DNA of 64,000 nucleotides from Laburnicola sp. R22_1 (GCA_014281115.1 JACONQ010000005.1:868001-932000); one strand, 5' to 3'; shown: positions 19,054-31,879, numbered from the stretch's first letter. Program-made: numbers and translations. Notes: generated by a model not told the origin, from the sequence alone.

Positions 19054-21220
19054 CTACTTCTCCTGCCCATCACTCGTGCCTTCCCTCCTCAAATAATCGG
19101 AATAGAGTTTGGTGCTGGTGTAGCGAGCGGCACTAGTTCCGGGGCGGAAGGGCAAGGCTTCTTTCGTGAGCTCTTGGCTGCGCACGATACTCGCGGCAGC
19201 ACTGCGGCGAGAGTTGAGAGTGCCGGTTATCTCTTCCTTGTCCACCATGACAATCATGTACACGCCGGGTTTGCAGTCGGAGCCAAGAAGAGGGGTGCAA
19301 TGAATCCAGCGGGGTCGGCTTTCGAGGCAGGAGTCTGGATCATCTGTGTTTATTGACGAACAATCCACTGAGCTGGTATCCCCGTTTGTTGAGCGAGCAC
19401 TCTGTGTAAGCCAGGAGACCTTGGCAGTCATGCTGGTCCCTTGTGCCAAAGCATCCGTGAGACCTTGACGAACATGTTGAGGGCCTCCAATTCGGTCCAT
19501 AAGTTTAGACTGCGAAAGGCCGGGTATACGCAACGCTGGAGACGTGAAGATGATGCGCAGCGACGGATAAGGTCGAACAAGAAGGTACTAAGTAAGTTAG
19601 CGCATGATGCATGTTACAGAGTGAGCTCGGCTACTATTACATTTTGATAGACACCGGGTAGTCTTCCCGAAGGCCCAAACTCGGTTGATGGCCATAGATC
19701 ATCCTTTGGATCATCCATTCCGACAAAGCGCCTGCCCGTCGTTGTGGTACGCGTCGGTGTGCTGGTAGTTGAACTCAGAGAATTCGGGCGTCCATCGCGG
19801 TGCTTAACGATGTCGACTTCTTCGTCGTTGAGCAGTCCACTTAGTTCGCGTAGTGACCTCAGAGAGGCCTTTCTCTCCGCAGGGCCCGAAATTGCTGCTT
19901 TACTGGCGACCTTCCGTTCCGAGTTGAGGAGCTGTTTGAACGACTCTAAGCCTCTTCCGCCCTCGAGTAGGCGCGTGATGTCGATTTGAGCTCCGATATG
20001 GTAACGTATGTTTCCTCGCCCGTCCATGAGAGGGGCCATCATTACCTAGCATCGTTAGAGTTTGGCCGGTGATGAATCAGAATGCACATACTAAGTTAAG
20101 GAAAGGACTCCCGTCACGGCGGCTATAGAATGATCAGTCAACAACTCGGTTACAGGGGAATGGAAACTCACTAGTTCAGCAAGATTTCGCTGAGCTCTTG
20201 ACCGTCGCCTAATGCGACGGAGATACGCTTCACAGCTGATCTCTGAGTGCCTGACCCTTGTAAGAACCGGCAGTTTTTTCCAATAACATACTCGTGATTG
20301 TATTGTATAGTATGATAGAATTCTAAATCAGAATGTAAGAGGTCTGACAAATGAAGCGGTCGTAAAAAGTTGGCCATACCTTCAGATGCGAATACCAAGG
20401 GATTGTCGGGTTGGTTTGGATCGCTCATGCAATATACTTCAGCGAGACCTTGAACTAGATCTTGCATAACTGGGGAATTGGTTCCTGTTATATCCTTGAC
20501 TAGACATTCTGTCACAACCGTGACCATTTGGTATGTGATGTATGCGGGTAACGCCTCGGTAACCAGCTCGTCTATAGCCTTCTGCGAGAAGTTTTGAAAT
20601 TGTGTATCTATTACGGCTGCCTCACTCTTTACAGATGAAGATCGTGACGGTTGCTGAGAATCGGAAGTTGTCTTGGTTGACGATACCGCGTCGGCCAGCG
20701 CATTTACGTAGCGGATAGCAGCGAGCGCTTTCTGTGACTCGAGATACCTGACCCTGGTCGCTGCTAACTGTGGCCGATATCTATCCAAGAATGTTCGGAA
20801 GCGTTGAGAATGTACAGGTTCTTTTAATATCAAATGAAGGTGGTCTGCCGAATAGAGTCGTGCAGCAAGATGCTCTGCGTTTGGGTCGGTTACAGATGGT
20901 GGAGGGGGATGGAGATCGTATGCGGTCGATTCTTCTATCGACAAGTGTTTCAGATTGTCCGTCGAGACGTGGTTCCGAGTTTCTTTGACGTGGAAATCTT
21001 CATCTGGAGCTAAGCTGTCGGTCTTCCGGTGGCTCTCGGAAGCTCCTGTGGAGTTCATAGCGTCCATTTGCGATGGGCTGTTGATTGGTTGTCCCATAGG
21101 GCTTGGCTCGCTCATTATTTCGATTGGTTCCGAAGTTGAATTAACGTCTGACGGTGTAGGTGGAGGTAAGGTGGGGCTGCTTGGCCTTTGTCTGGTATGG
21201 TCAAGGTGCAATTCTTCCAT
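19054..21220 (-). CDS. RGS-LOV type blue-light signalling protein
   Basis: Five exons on the minus strand: 21,220-20,380, 20,322-20,172, 20,122-20,092, 20,045-19,641 and 19,587-19,054. Introns are 57, 49, 46 and 53 bp. The joined frame is 1,962 nt (653 residues). Residues about 1-115 are Pro/Ser-rich. Residues about 115-260 resemble an RGS-like helical domain (LYSADHLHLILKEP, RFRTFLDRYRP, ALAAIRYVNALADAV). A LOV/PAS domain follows: DNPLVFASEEFYHTIQYN, then GKNCRFLQG with the flavin-adduct Cys near residue 298, then NYRRDGSPFLNLVMMAPLMD and IRYHIGAQIDIT. The C-terminus has a conserved GVYQNYLLVRPYPSLRIIF stretch and a disordered tail. LOV proteins bind flavin and form a Cys adduct in blue light; coupling to RGS suggests light input to G-protein signalling, which is inference. 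Confidence 0.85.
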
Positions 21221-22530
21221 TGCGCAAACGTAGTTGTGCCGTTGTACTGATACTTGCTCGCTGACGCGTAGAGTAAAGATGTTTTTGATTACGAGCTGTC
21301 AAACAGCGGCACGCAGACCTAGTCGCGTTGAATATTGAGGGCTATGAAGTCGATTGAGATTTGCAGATATTTCCGAGTTAATGGATAGCCAGGTATACGA
21401 ATTTGGGGTTGAGAAGAGTGTAGATGATGGACAAATGCAACGGCATTCGATATAAGGTACAAAGAAACTGGACAAAGTAAAGTCCGGCCAGGAGAAGGGA
21501 GAAATGCGTTATGAACTACGATGCCAGCCCTTGTTGTGGGTGATGATGTGATGAACCTAATTGGAAGAAAAGCACGCCACATTGCAGCGCCCTATCAAAC
21601 CATGCCCGGGAATGGCCTGCGACGACGAAAGCAAGAAAGAAGGAAATATACTCTAGACGTACGGCATTTCGAAACAGGAAACTAGACCCAACCCAGGAAG
21701 TTGCAGAGCACAGAGTTCCCGGTATTTGGCCTTGCCGTCGACGCGCGTTGTGGAGTCTTCGATCTAGCGCGCTGAGATCTGATCTGAACATCGTGCCTCA
21801 AATGCTTGGCGATCGTGCGTGAACAGGCCGTTATCAGAGTTCTGTGCTCTTAGCCACCTCCTGGGCTGCCTTGTAATAAGGTACAAAGGTATAGGCACAA
21901 GTATCCACGGCTTATCCTCAAACATGGCGTCTGCGACCCACCGAGTAAATAACGGCTCCGGCTGCTAAGCCTGCCAAAACGGTCGCTTCCAAAGACAAGA
22001 ATAGCTTTCGACGGCGTCGGCTCGTTGGTCAAGGGTTTGCATCAGGCACCGTGGACCGCACAGATTTTGCGCCTGTTTTTACTGCGTCGTGTGGTACCAT
22101 GACCAGGGCAAGCCAGGCTATCAATAGCCCATCCGCAGGAAGATGCGTACAATCCAATCCTAGAGAAAGCTGGTGGTCGGCTTCCTTATTCGCGTCGTGT
22201 CCAGGGAACCGATTGCCACAATACTGATTGACATAATAATAGCATGATTGAGCTTGGATGGTGAAGTAATAATAGTCCAACCGTGTGGGACCGGTGATGG
22301 CTATGCACCGGGAAGCGTGCCGCCCGTCGCGGAGAAGGTCGAGCGCCATCGGAGACCGGAAAAACCTGGACCGAATCCCCCCGCCAAGGAGCATCCCACC
22401 TGCAATTCACCCTGCCTGCATTGTTTGTTTGGGAGCCTCGGCAAGGGCTTCCGTTTGTCGCTTTCCACGCCCCTCTCGCGTAAACACCTGCCCACTGCTT
22501 TTGCTCGCTGCGGCAGCTGGCAGGCGCACC
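21221..22530. other. Divergent intergenic region (RGS-LOV / CK2 beta)
   Basis: About 1.3 kb shared upstream region. Several open frames occur but none has a recognisable domain or consistent codon pattern. It must hold promoters for both genes; no specific binding site is claimed. Confidence 0.5.
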
Positions 22531-23561
22531 ATGGACGACTTCAACAGTGAAACCGACAGCGACTACACCAGCTACTGGCGGGACTGGGTACGTAGAGAGC
22601 CCCCCATTGGCAGCATATGAGGCCCTCCACCTCCACCCAACGCCATGGATCTTGTAGCGGAATTGCGGCGTATGAGAATACACGATCCCCCGCTTCGTAG
22701 CCCTGGCTTATATCAAGTCGCGCCCACCCCCTCATCCAGTGATGCGACGCAGCCATGCTAACACACTGCATAGTTCATCTCCTCCCGAGGGAACGAGTAC
22801 TTCTGCGAGATAGACGAGGAGTACCTCACCGACCGCTTCAACCTGACGGGTCTGAACACCGAAGTTCAGTACTACCAATATGCGCTCGACCTCGTAACCG
22901 ACGTGTTCGACTTCGACTGCGACGACGACATGCGCGAACAAATAGAGAAGTCTGCACGGCATCTCTACGGTCTCGTGCACGCGAGATATATCGTCACGAC
23001 TAGGGGTCTGGCGAAGATGGTATGCCTTTTCCTTCCACTACTTACTCCATACCGCACATACCGCCTACGCAGGACAAAGACGCTGATACTCCCCACCAGC
23101 TCGAGAAGTTCAAAAAGTCCGACTTCGGAAAATGCCCCCGCGTCATGTGCGAATCCCAACCCCTCCTCCCCATGGGCCAATCCGACCTCGCCAACACCTT
23201 GCCTGTAAAACTCTACTGCGCCCGCTGCGAAGACCTCTATAACCCCAAGTCCTCGCGCCACGCCGTTATTGACGGCGCCTACTTCGGCACCTCCTTCCAC
23301 AATATCCTGTTCCAAGTCTACCCCAATATGCTGCCCCTCAAGAGCCAGCGACGGTACGAGCCGAAGGTGTTCGGCTTCAAAGTGCATTCGGCGGCGGCGC
23401 TCGCGCGGTGGCAGGCTGATGAGCGGGAGAAGTTGAAGGATAGGCTCAGGGCGGCAAGGATCGAGAGTGGGTTTGAGGAGGAGGATGATGACGCGGAGGA
23501 AGAGGAAGAAGACGAGGAGATGGAGGGCGATGGGTTTGAAGGCTTGGCCGTTGCGCAGTAG
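22531..23561 (+). CDS. CKB1: Casein kinase 2 regulatory subunit beta
   Basis: CK2 beta dimerises and anchors the catalytic alpha subunits of protein kinase CK2. Three exons: 22,531-22,587, 22,774-23,019 and 23,100-23,561, with introns of 186 and 80 bp. The product is about 254 residues. It starts MDDFNSETDSDYTSYWRDWF and continues ISSRGNEYFCEIDEEYLTDR, FNLTGLNTEVQYYQYALDLV, an acidic loop FDFDCDDDMREQIE, and ARHLYGLVHARYIVTTRGLA. The zinc-binding site uses CPRVMC and CARC, with KYKK-like FKKSDFGKCPR before it. HAVIDGAYFGTSFHNILFQV and PKVFGFKVH match the dimer and alpha-contact region. The acidic tail (EEEDDDAEEEEEDEEMEG) is typical of fungal forms. An alternative acceptor 27 bp upstream (exon starting 23,073) would add nine residues in frame. 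Confidence 0.95.
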
Positions 23562-24395
23562 GCTTTTCGTTGGGCGGGTAATACCTGGATGATTGGCGAT
23601 GGGATGGGATGGGATGGGACCGGATGGGTACGATAGGGTACGGGCAGAATAGCAGATTCCCGAGTGCATGGTACGGCGTCAGGCGTTGGATGTGGGTTGT
23701 GGGTCTCACGACTACCTACTGGTCAGTATTACAATTGCATACACGAACGCACATGCGAACCAAGCAAAGTCGAGCAAGATTTATTTAGTAACGTGCTAAA
23801 ATGACTCCGGCTGTCACCTGAAAACCACGTTCATGTGCAAGTCTATGTTCTTGATGCCCAAAAATGTTCCCTCGCTTACCCACATTTTTTCCACTTTGCC
23901 TTCGCTTACAAACTATAGTATTCTTTCTCTTCGACTATGCAAAACAGAAGGGTATCTATCATTCGTTCTTCGCTCACGCGACGCAACGCACACTTACAAA
24001 GACACAAGCACTCCCTCGACACCAATTCTCTTACAAAAGCGGGCAGGGGGTTATACATGCCTTCTATACATGCCTTCCAACCAACTTCCGAGACCCTCCA
24101 AAAGATAAAAACGCAGCTCACAAGAGAAGAAGAGAATGGGAAAGATATAAGAACAAAGATCGATCGATAAATTATGTTGCAAGAAGAAGAAGAAAGGGTA
24201 AACAGAAGGCAGCGAGGGAGGGGGATATAAACGCCGTCGCAATGCAGATAGACACAAAACAAGCACGGCAGGCGGTTTATCCCATCCATCCATCCTTCCT
24301 TCCAGCCAGGAACACCATAATTCAAAACCAACCAGGGCATTCAGATCCAAATCGACCTTTCCGTATACTAAACAAAAAGAAGGTGGCCAGCTAGA
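23562..24395. other. Intergenic region between converging genes
   Basis: No supported gene. It contains a short (GGGAT)n-like run near 23,598-23,620 and lies between the 3' ends of CK2 beta and the large minus-strand repetitive protein. Confidence 0.5.
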
Positions 24396-27300
24396 TTAGA
24401 AGCCAGCAATCTTCTTAAACCAACTGCCTCTCTTCCCCCCTCCGCCATTTCCATCAGCAGCTGGTCTCCCGTCCCAAGTCCGGACAGGCGGATCCGCATA
24501 TTCCGGCTGAGCGTACGTCTTCCTCCGGCTCCTCCTTTCTTTCTCTTCCTCGCTTCCCTTTGTGCCCTCGTAATGTGAGCGACGCCGATGCGACTTGCGC
24601 TCGCGTTCGCGATCACCCGCACGCTCCCTGTCACGCTCTTGGTCCCGAGTTCCGCCCTCCTTGTCGCGCTTGCCCTTGCGCCCGGCAATGCGTAGGCGTA
24701 TCTCTTCATCGGCAGAAGGCGACTCGTCATCGCCTAATCCATCGCGGATACCAGGAGGAGGATCAAGGACAGTCTCCGCGATCGGCGGTGGAAGAGGTGG
24801 TTCGTTGGAGAGTGAGTCGACCCAGGACGATGTCTTGTCGCCGCCCTTGGTCATGTACGGCATGTTTTCTTCCTCCCGTGAGCGGTGCGAACTGCGGTGT
24901 CGAGACTGGTGAGCCGTGCCATTGCGCTCGTCGAAGTAGTCGGTGATGGGTTCGCCGTTGCCGTTTGTAGCAGGGTACGCGGAGTTGTGTCTGGTAGCGC
25001 GGCGCTCATCACGGCGACGACGACGTTCTTCGGGGTCTTCATCCATGTGTGACTTGCGCCTTTCGCCGTGCGGCCGCGCTGATCCGTCGCGCTCCTTGTC
25101 TTTGCGGCGTGAGGAGCGGTGCTCGCGCTCTTCAGGAGCTTTGCGCGACTCCCGCGTAGCACGACGCTCGTCCTTCTCCTTCATGCGACGCAGCTGCTCC
25201 TCGGCTTCCTTGTTTCGGCGCTCAAGTTCAGCCATCTGACGGGCTTTCTTTTCGGCGAAGATGGCGCGCTCGTTATCACGTTCACGCTCGCGGCGACGCT
25301 CCGCCTTGCCCTCGATATCTTCAAGCTCCGAACGGCGCAATTCCTTGTCTGCCTGTCGTTTCGCTCGGCGCTCGGCACGTCTGGCCTCGCGTTCAGGGTC
25401 AACGTCGGTGCTGCCGTTGGCGCCGTCACCAAGATCAGCTGCTCCATCCATGTCACCCTCGGGCATGCGCGAGGAGCGACGCACGCTGCGGCGCTCGTGT
25501 CGCAATCGTTTGGCTTCGTCGTCGTTGGGTGCACCGCGCGTGGAGGACCGCTTGCGACGTCTGCGCTCGTCTTCTGTCTCGTAAGCACCTCTGCGGCGCT
25601 CGCGCCGGTCCTCCTCAGGCGGCGCAGCCTTGTCTTTCTTTTTGCCAAGTCCAAACATGCTCATCAAGCCGGTTGCAGCTGTCGCGGCTGCTGCGCCTGC
25701 CGTTGCTGTTGCGAAGGTGTCTTTTGCGCTGGAGTTGCCGCGCTCTCGACGATGTCGCTCACGGCGGGGTGGTTCAGCTGGGGCTGGCTCGACATCCATC
25801 GGGTCGGCGTCAACAGGGTCCTCGGCACTTGGCGGAGCTGTCGACGGCGGGTCAACAGGTGACGCTGAGTCGTGTTTGGATTTGCGGCGCGATTTTGACT
25901 TTGGCGCCGGTGAAGGTGAGGGCGGGGCCTCGTCGTCGAGCATGTCGATATCATCGTCTATGGCATCCGGATCCGGCACAGCTGCACGAATACGGTTAGC
26001 TTGATTTCTCCGGTTGCACGAACCTATCACGTACCTCTGCCTTTGCCCTTTTCCCTCGTGCTGGATCGTCTGCTGACCGAGCCCCTCATGCCTATGAGCT
26101 TGGCAGCCTTGGAACCGACTTTGGCATCCGTGTCAGTGTGTGGGGGCGACATCATCGCAAAATCCTGGTCGATCGACGCTCGTCTAGACATAGTACGAGG
26201 GGTGGCTGATGTGCGACGCGTCTTGGTGCGAGCTGATGGCGGAGGCGCTCCAAACAAGGAGGCCAATCCGGTCGAGGCGCGGGTGGATTTCGAGCGCGAA
26301 GGCGTCTTGCTCATCTTGTCTGATCCTGATGATCTAGACATGACCTCCTTGTCCTTCGAAGACGGAGCGCGAGTCGACTTGGAGCGGGACATGCTTTGTG
26401 CTGCGGCGCTGCTTGCACCGTCATCGCCAGATTGTTTCCTGGCCGGCTTTGACCTCGAGGCAGCAAGTGGCGGAGCAACAGCGCCCCAACGGGCCCATGA
26501 GCCAGCTGGCCCGTTACGGACAACCTTTGCGCGCTCCTTCTTCGCCGAGTCAGGTTTGACTTCAAGCTCAGGTGGCGGCGTGGGGAGCTTGGCTGGAAGC
26601 TCTTCCTCATCCATAGGCGCAGGTTCGTCTTCGGGCTCGGGCATATCCTCCATGAATTCTTCCACCGGAGGTGGCGGCGGCGGTGCTTCGATTACGGGCT
26701 CCGCTTTAGATTTGCTGCCCTTTTTAGTCTTCTTCAACTTCTTCTCAACGACGACGACGGGCTCAGGTTCAGCTTCCAGCGGCTCCTTAATCTCTTCTTC
26801 CGGGGGTACTACAGGAGCAGGGGGCGGTGATGGCGGCGCTTCAACAACAGGCTCTGCTCTAGTTTTACTTCTCTTAAGCTTCTTCGACTTTTTGTCAACC
26901 ACAATAACAGGAGGCTCAGGCTCAGGTTCGGCTTCAGGTTCAGCTGGTGGCGGTGGGGGAGCATCTAGATCAATCAAATCCATCTCCTCGTCCATAGGAA
27001 AACCCCCTGGGACGGGTGTAGAGATCTTGGGCGCCGCTTCAGGCTCGGGCTCGGGTATCACTAACGGTGGAGATGTATCCTTCTTCGATTTGGAAAGCTT
27101 CGAAGAAGCCTTGTCACCCTTCTTCGACTTGGAAGACTTTTTAGGAGTTGGTTCGACGACTTCGACGACCGGTGGTTCAGGTGGAGGTGGTGGAGCATCA
27201 AGAGCGTCCTCGAACACCGGCTCGGGTTCTGGTTCTGCTACTGGTTCCGGTTCCGGTTCAGGTTCGGGCTCCCGTTCTTTAACCTTGGCCTTGCTCTTTT

Positions 27301-30300
27301 CAGATAACTTCTTGAGTCTATCGGAAATCATGTCGCCCTTCTTAGACTTCTTGGTGGATGATGACTTGGATGGCTTGACCTCCGGTTCAACAATCGGTGG
27401 TTCTGGCGGGGCCGGGGCTTCTTCCACAATTTCTAGCTCTGGGGCTGGCTCAGGAACGACGACCTCTTCCACCTTAGGCTCAGGCTTTTTGGTTTTGCGC
27501 AGAGAGATACCCCAAGCGCTGCCCCAACCGCCGCTTGATTCTTCTTTCTGGGTGTCCTTGTCGAGTTCAGCGAGTAGATCGGAGGCAGGGACATCCTTGA
27601 CCAGGTCGAGGAGGTCATCGTCGATCGCAGGTACGGGAGCGGGAGGCGGAGGTAGAGGCACAGGCTCTTCGACGACACCTTTGCCCTTCTTCTTGGACTT
27701 CTTGGTCGAAGAAGCCGCAAGAAGCTCTTTCTCTGCAGCTTCTGCAGCCAAACGCGTGGCCTCGGCCTCACCCTCCTCTGCCTGAGCTTTTTCGGCCGCT
27801 TCAGCTGCTTCAGCCGCCTCAACCGCCTCGGCTTCGCGATCCAGTCGCTCCTGTTCTTCGCGTTCCTTCTTCTCCCGAGCTTCACGTTCCTTCTTCTGCT
27901 TTGAACTCTCTTTCTTCTTACTCGAACCCCACAGACTGCCCCAGCCCGAGCTCTCCTCCGCCTTGGCTTTAGCAGCAGCTTCCTTGGCCTCCTTCGCCTC
28001 GCGCTCTATGCGCTCTTGCTCCTCGCGCTCCTTTTCCACACGTTCAAGTTCAAGTCGATCTTGTTCTTCTTTTTCTAATCGTTCTTGTTCCTCTTTCTCA
28101 GCGCGTTCCTTTTCTTCCTGCTCAAGCCGCTCCTTCTCCTCGCGTTCTTGCTTCTCTTTAGCTTCGCGTTCTCTCTTCTGCTTTGCAGTCTCTTTCTTCT
28201 TAGATGAGCCCCAGATAGAGGCCCCCCAGCCAGAGCTCGCTTCTGCTTCTTTCTTAGCCTTTTCCGCTTCTTCAGCCTCTACGCGCAATTTCTCAGCCTC
28301 TTCAGCTTCCACTCGGAGTCTCTCGGCTTCAGCCTCCTCGGCTTCAAGACGAGCCTTCTCCGCTTCTTCGGCTTCCTTGGCCTCGCGATCAATCCGCTCT
28401 CTCTGCTCCTTGTCCCACTTCTCCTTTTCCTTCTTCTCCTTCTTCTCTCGCTCCTTTCTCGCCTTGGTAGTCTCGTTTTTGGGAGGCGGCTTAGATGGCG
28501 TCCATTCGACCCACGTGCCCTTCGGAGGTTCTTCGGGTACGGGATCTTCCTTCGGTGCTTCCTCCGCTGGCGCATCGAAGTTGATGAGGTCTTCAAAAGT
28601 GTCCTTGGGCGCTTTCGAAGCTGAATCCTTGCTATTCGTTTTACTGAGCTTCCCGCCATCCTCCTCGGCTCCCTTCTTCTTTTTCTTCTTCGAAGACAAT
28701 CCGAAGCCCCACATATCATCCTTCGTCTCCTCGGGTGGAGGCGCTTCGATCTCCTTCATAGGTGGCAACGGGGGCTCATCGAGAAGATCAATATTATCGG
28801 TAGGGGGAGCAATGGCGCCTTTCTTTCCTTTTTTAGTCTTCTTGCCAATGTTAAATAGGGCGCTGCCGAATGGGTCTTCTTCGTCAGGTTTCTGAACCGG
28901 GGCAGAAGGTAACTCCTCAGTCACGTCGATAGGGGTGTCCTTCTCTTTGTTCTTCTTCTTGCCCCACGATGGAGTACCCCATTCGTCTTCCTCTTCCGCT
29001 TTAGGTTCTTCAAATCCGTCCGGTTCCTGGATCTGTGCTGATTCCACAATGACAGGCTCGGGCTCGGGTGGAGGTTCAGGATCGGTCTTGCCCTTCTTTT
29101 TCTTCTTATTGCCGCCCCAGATGGAACTGAAGCCCCAATCGCCGCCGTCGTTCTTATCCTTGCCCTTCTCTTTCTCCGGCTCGGGTGCCGGAGCCGGCGG
29201 TGGTGGAGGAGGCGTTTCTTCTACGGCGCCCTTCTTGCCCTTTTTCTTCTTGGACGTGGTCGTAGCTGCTGCACCCCACCCTCCTCCCCAGTCATCATCT
29301 TGCTTTTGCTCTACCACAGGCTCAGGCTCGGGTTCGGGCACTGGTTCGGGTTCGGGTTCGGGTGGCGGTGGTGGTTCAACAACTGGCTCCTCCTTCGGCA
29401 CATCAAGCACGACGGCGCCTTTCTTGCCCTTTTTGCCCTTTTTCGTCGTTGTTACAGGCGCAGGCATGCCCCAATCATCCCCCCAGTCATCCTTCTTCCC
29501 CTCAACTACAGGTGCCGGTTCAGGCTCGGGTGGTGGAGGCGGAGGCTCCTCGATCTTGGGTTCTTCTTTACCTTTCTTGCCCTTCTTCTTTTTGCTGCTT
29601 GTAGTCGCAATCGCGCCCCAATCATCGATAGAGTCATTGCTCTTCACCGGCTCGACAGGAGCCGCAGTCGCCGCCTCGGCTGCTGCAGCAGCGGCGGCTT
29701 CCTCTTCTTCCTTCTTCTTACGCTCGGCTTCCTCTTCCTCCTCTTTCTTCTTCTTATCCGCCTCATCTTTTAGCTTCTTCTCTAACTTCTTCTTCTGGCC
29801 CTTGCTGAGGCCGGCAAAAGGATCAACCGCGGGTTCTTTAGGAGGTGGTGGTGCCTCTTCAACTACCGGCGCAGGTTCGGGCTCTGGAACCACTTCCGGT
29901 TCTGGCGGCGGGGGCGGGGGTTCTTCGATCTTTGGCTCTTCTTTGCCCTTCTTCCCTTTCTTTTTCTTGCCAGTGCTGACTGCGCCAAACGAGCCCCAAT
30001 CATCATCAGCTGGCGGTGCGGGTGCGGGTTCGGGCGGAGGCGGAGGCTCTTCTTTTACCTCTTCAATAGCACCCTTCCTCTTTTTCTTCTTGTCCTTTGC
30101 ATCCCCGAACGAGAAAGACCACGGATCTTCCTCTTCCTTGGGCTTCTCGGGCGCAGGCGAGGGCTCTGGCACAGACTCTTCAACTAAAGCAGAGATACCG
30201 CCCTTCTTCTTCTTCGAACTCTTAGTTGTCTTTCCAAAAACGGAACCCCAGCCGTCGTCTTCGGGCGGCTTCTCCTCAGCTATCGGCGGTGGTGCAGAGG

Positions 30301-31879
30301 CCCCTCCAGCATTGAATGCGTCGAAGTTGAAGTCAAATCCATCGGAGCCCTTCTTTTTCGCATCAGTTGAGCCCCAGGGATTGTCCTTGGAGTCTTCCTG
30401 TCCTTTATCACCGTCGAAGCCCCACGATGCTGTTTTGGATCCCCAACCGCTACTCCAACCGCCAAGACCGCCAAGACTGGATACTTTTTGACCAATGTCA
30501 CCAAAATTCATATCAATTTTGGGTGCACCGGAGTCGTCAAGATTGATCTCGTCAAAAGTCGTAGCCGGGTCTGCTGCAGGAGGTTCTGGAGGTGGAGGTG
30601 GTGTAGGGTCGGCAGCCTATCGTGAGGTCAGCGCATTGAAACGTGTATTTAAGCAACCGAGATTACCAACCTTCCCCTTTTTGCCCTTCTTCTTCTTCCC
30701 CGCAGTCGTAGTCGCTAACGAGCCCCAGTCATCATCGGGAGCTGCAGCGCCGTTGCCGGCCGCCTCATCTGCCCAGCTCAGATCGCCACCAGTGGTTGTG
30801 GCTGCCGCCGCCGCCGCTGCGGCAGCCTCTTCCTCTTCTTTCTTCTTGCGCGCGGCTTCCTCTTCCTCTTCCTCTTCCTTCTTCGACTTCTTTTTCTTCT
30901 TCTTGCTGGCAGCGGTGCCCCAATCATCACCCCAACCATCGTCGTCTTTCTTCTTGTCGCCGCCATCGCCACCGTCACCACTACCGTCCGCTGGCGGATC
31001 ACCGCCAGCACCGTCACCCCCAGCCGGAGGTTCCGCTGGTGGCTCTTCTTCGTTCTTTTCTGGTTCCTTGGCCGCTTTGGCGGCACTACCCTTCTTCTTC
31101 TTTGCGTGCGACTTGACTCCATCTTCAGTGAACCCAAAATCGATGTCTGCGTAGAGCGATTTTTCGTCAAGAAAGAGAGAAGAACAGGGCGATGCGTTGC
31201 AGCTTATACGCAAGCAATTAGGAACATCAGAGCAGACAGATGCATTCAGAGACGGAAACAGCGTGTACTCGGGCGTCCGCGCCGCGGCGAGCTCGGTAGT
31301 GGCAGTGTAGTCAGGAGGAAGGTCTGCGATGGTGTCATCGTAAGACGGAGGTGGTAGTCCATAGCTCTGAGGCGATTCCAACCAGAGCTCGGGGGATGGT
31401 ACGGGTGTTGGGGGTGAGAGTGCCGATAACTGTGTTGAGAGGTCGTGTATCTGTGCTTGTCAGTGCCAATTGAGCATACCAAGCGATGCGCCGGGCTGCG
31501 CCTGGAGCGCAAACAATGGCAACCCAGAGATCAGGCAAGTGGGGATTCGACCAAATAAAGCTGGGCATACCGAGATTCCGTGCTCGTGCTCACGACGCTT
31601 CTCCTCGCGGTGGCGTTCCAGTCGATCCAGCGCCTGGATTATGTCGCCCAGCAGCCCGGTGAAGGGTTCGCTGTCTTCAGATTCCCACACAGACACACTC
31701 CCAGTAGTGTAGCTGTTCGTTTCCCGCTCTCGCTCAATTACATTATCTTTTCTGAGCATTCTCAAAATGGCACTACTGCTCATGCTATCATCCGACCCAG
31801 TCGTCGATGGCGGCCGGGTCTTTCGTCTGGCATATGGCGCGACGGCGCCGGCGCGCCGTGAGCTGGCGGAGGGAAACAT
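24396..31879 (-). CDS. Very large Lys/Glu/Pro-rich repetitive protein (about 2,418 aa)
   Basis: Four exons on the minus strand: 31,879-31,571, 31,450-30,671, 30,616-26,035 and 25,981-24,396, with introns of 120, 54 and 53 bp. The joined frame is 7,257 nt. The N-terminus (MSSSAILRMLRKDNVIERER, GLLGDIIQALDRLERHREEK, SIHDLSTQLSALSPP) looks ordered and may be helical. Most of the rest is low complexity: about 15-20 modules each with a basic KKKKGKKG-like block, a DDWG/DDWGSF-like Trp turn and a Pro/Glu stretch (PPPPPEPEP). A charged coiled coil rich in EKEERERLE lies at about 27,700-28,450. The last exon has Arg/Ser-rich RRERRR segments and ends RGSWFKKIAGF. No domain of known function was recognised. 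An additional short intron around 31,170-31,240 (donor GTATAAG) is possible. It may be a scaffold or nuclear protein, but that is speculation. Confidence 0.85.

Noticed and set aside
22186..22683. 165-codon minus-strand open frame over the CK2 beta start
   Set aside because: It overlaps the well-supported first exon and intron of CK2 beta on the other strand and has no family features.
26001..27785. 594-codon open frame on the plus strand
   Set aside because: It is the antisense of the large repetitive gene. Ser/Gly/Thr-rich runs mirror Pro/Glu/Lys codons of the real strand, and no domain is present.
28935..30491. 518-codon plus-strand open frame
   Set aside because: Same composition artefact opposite the repetitive gene. 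The minus strand has splice sites and a consistent repeat pattern.
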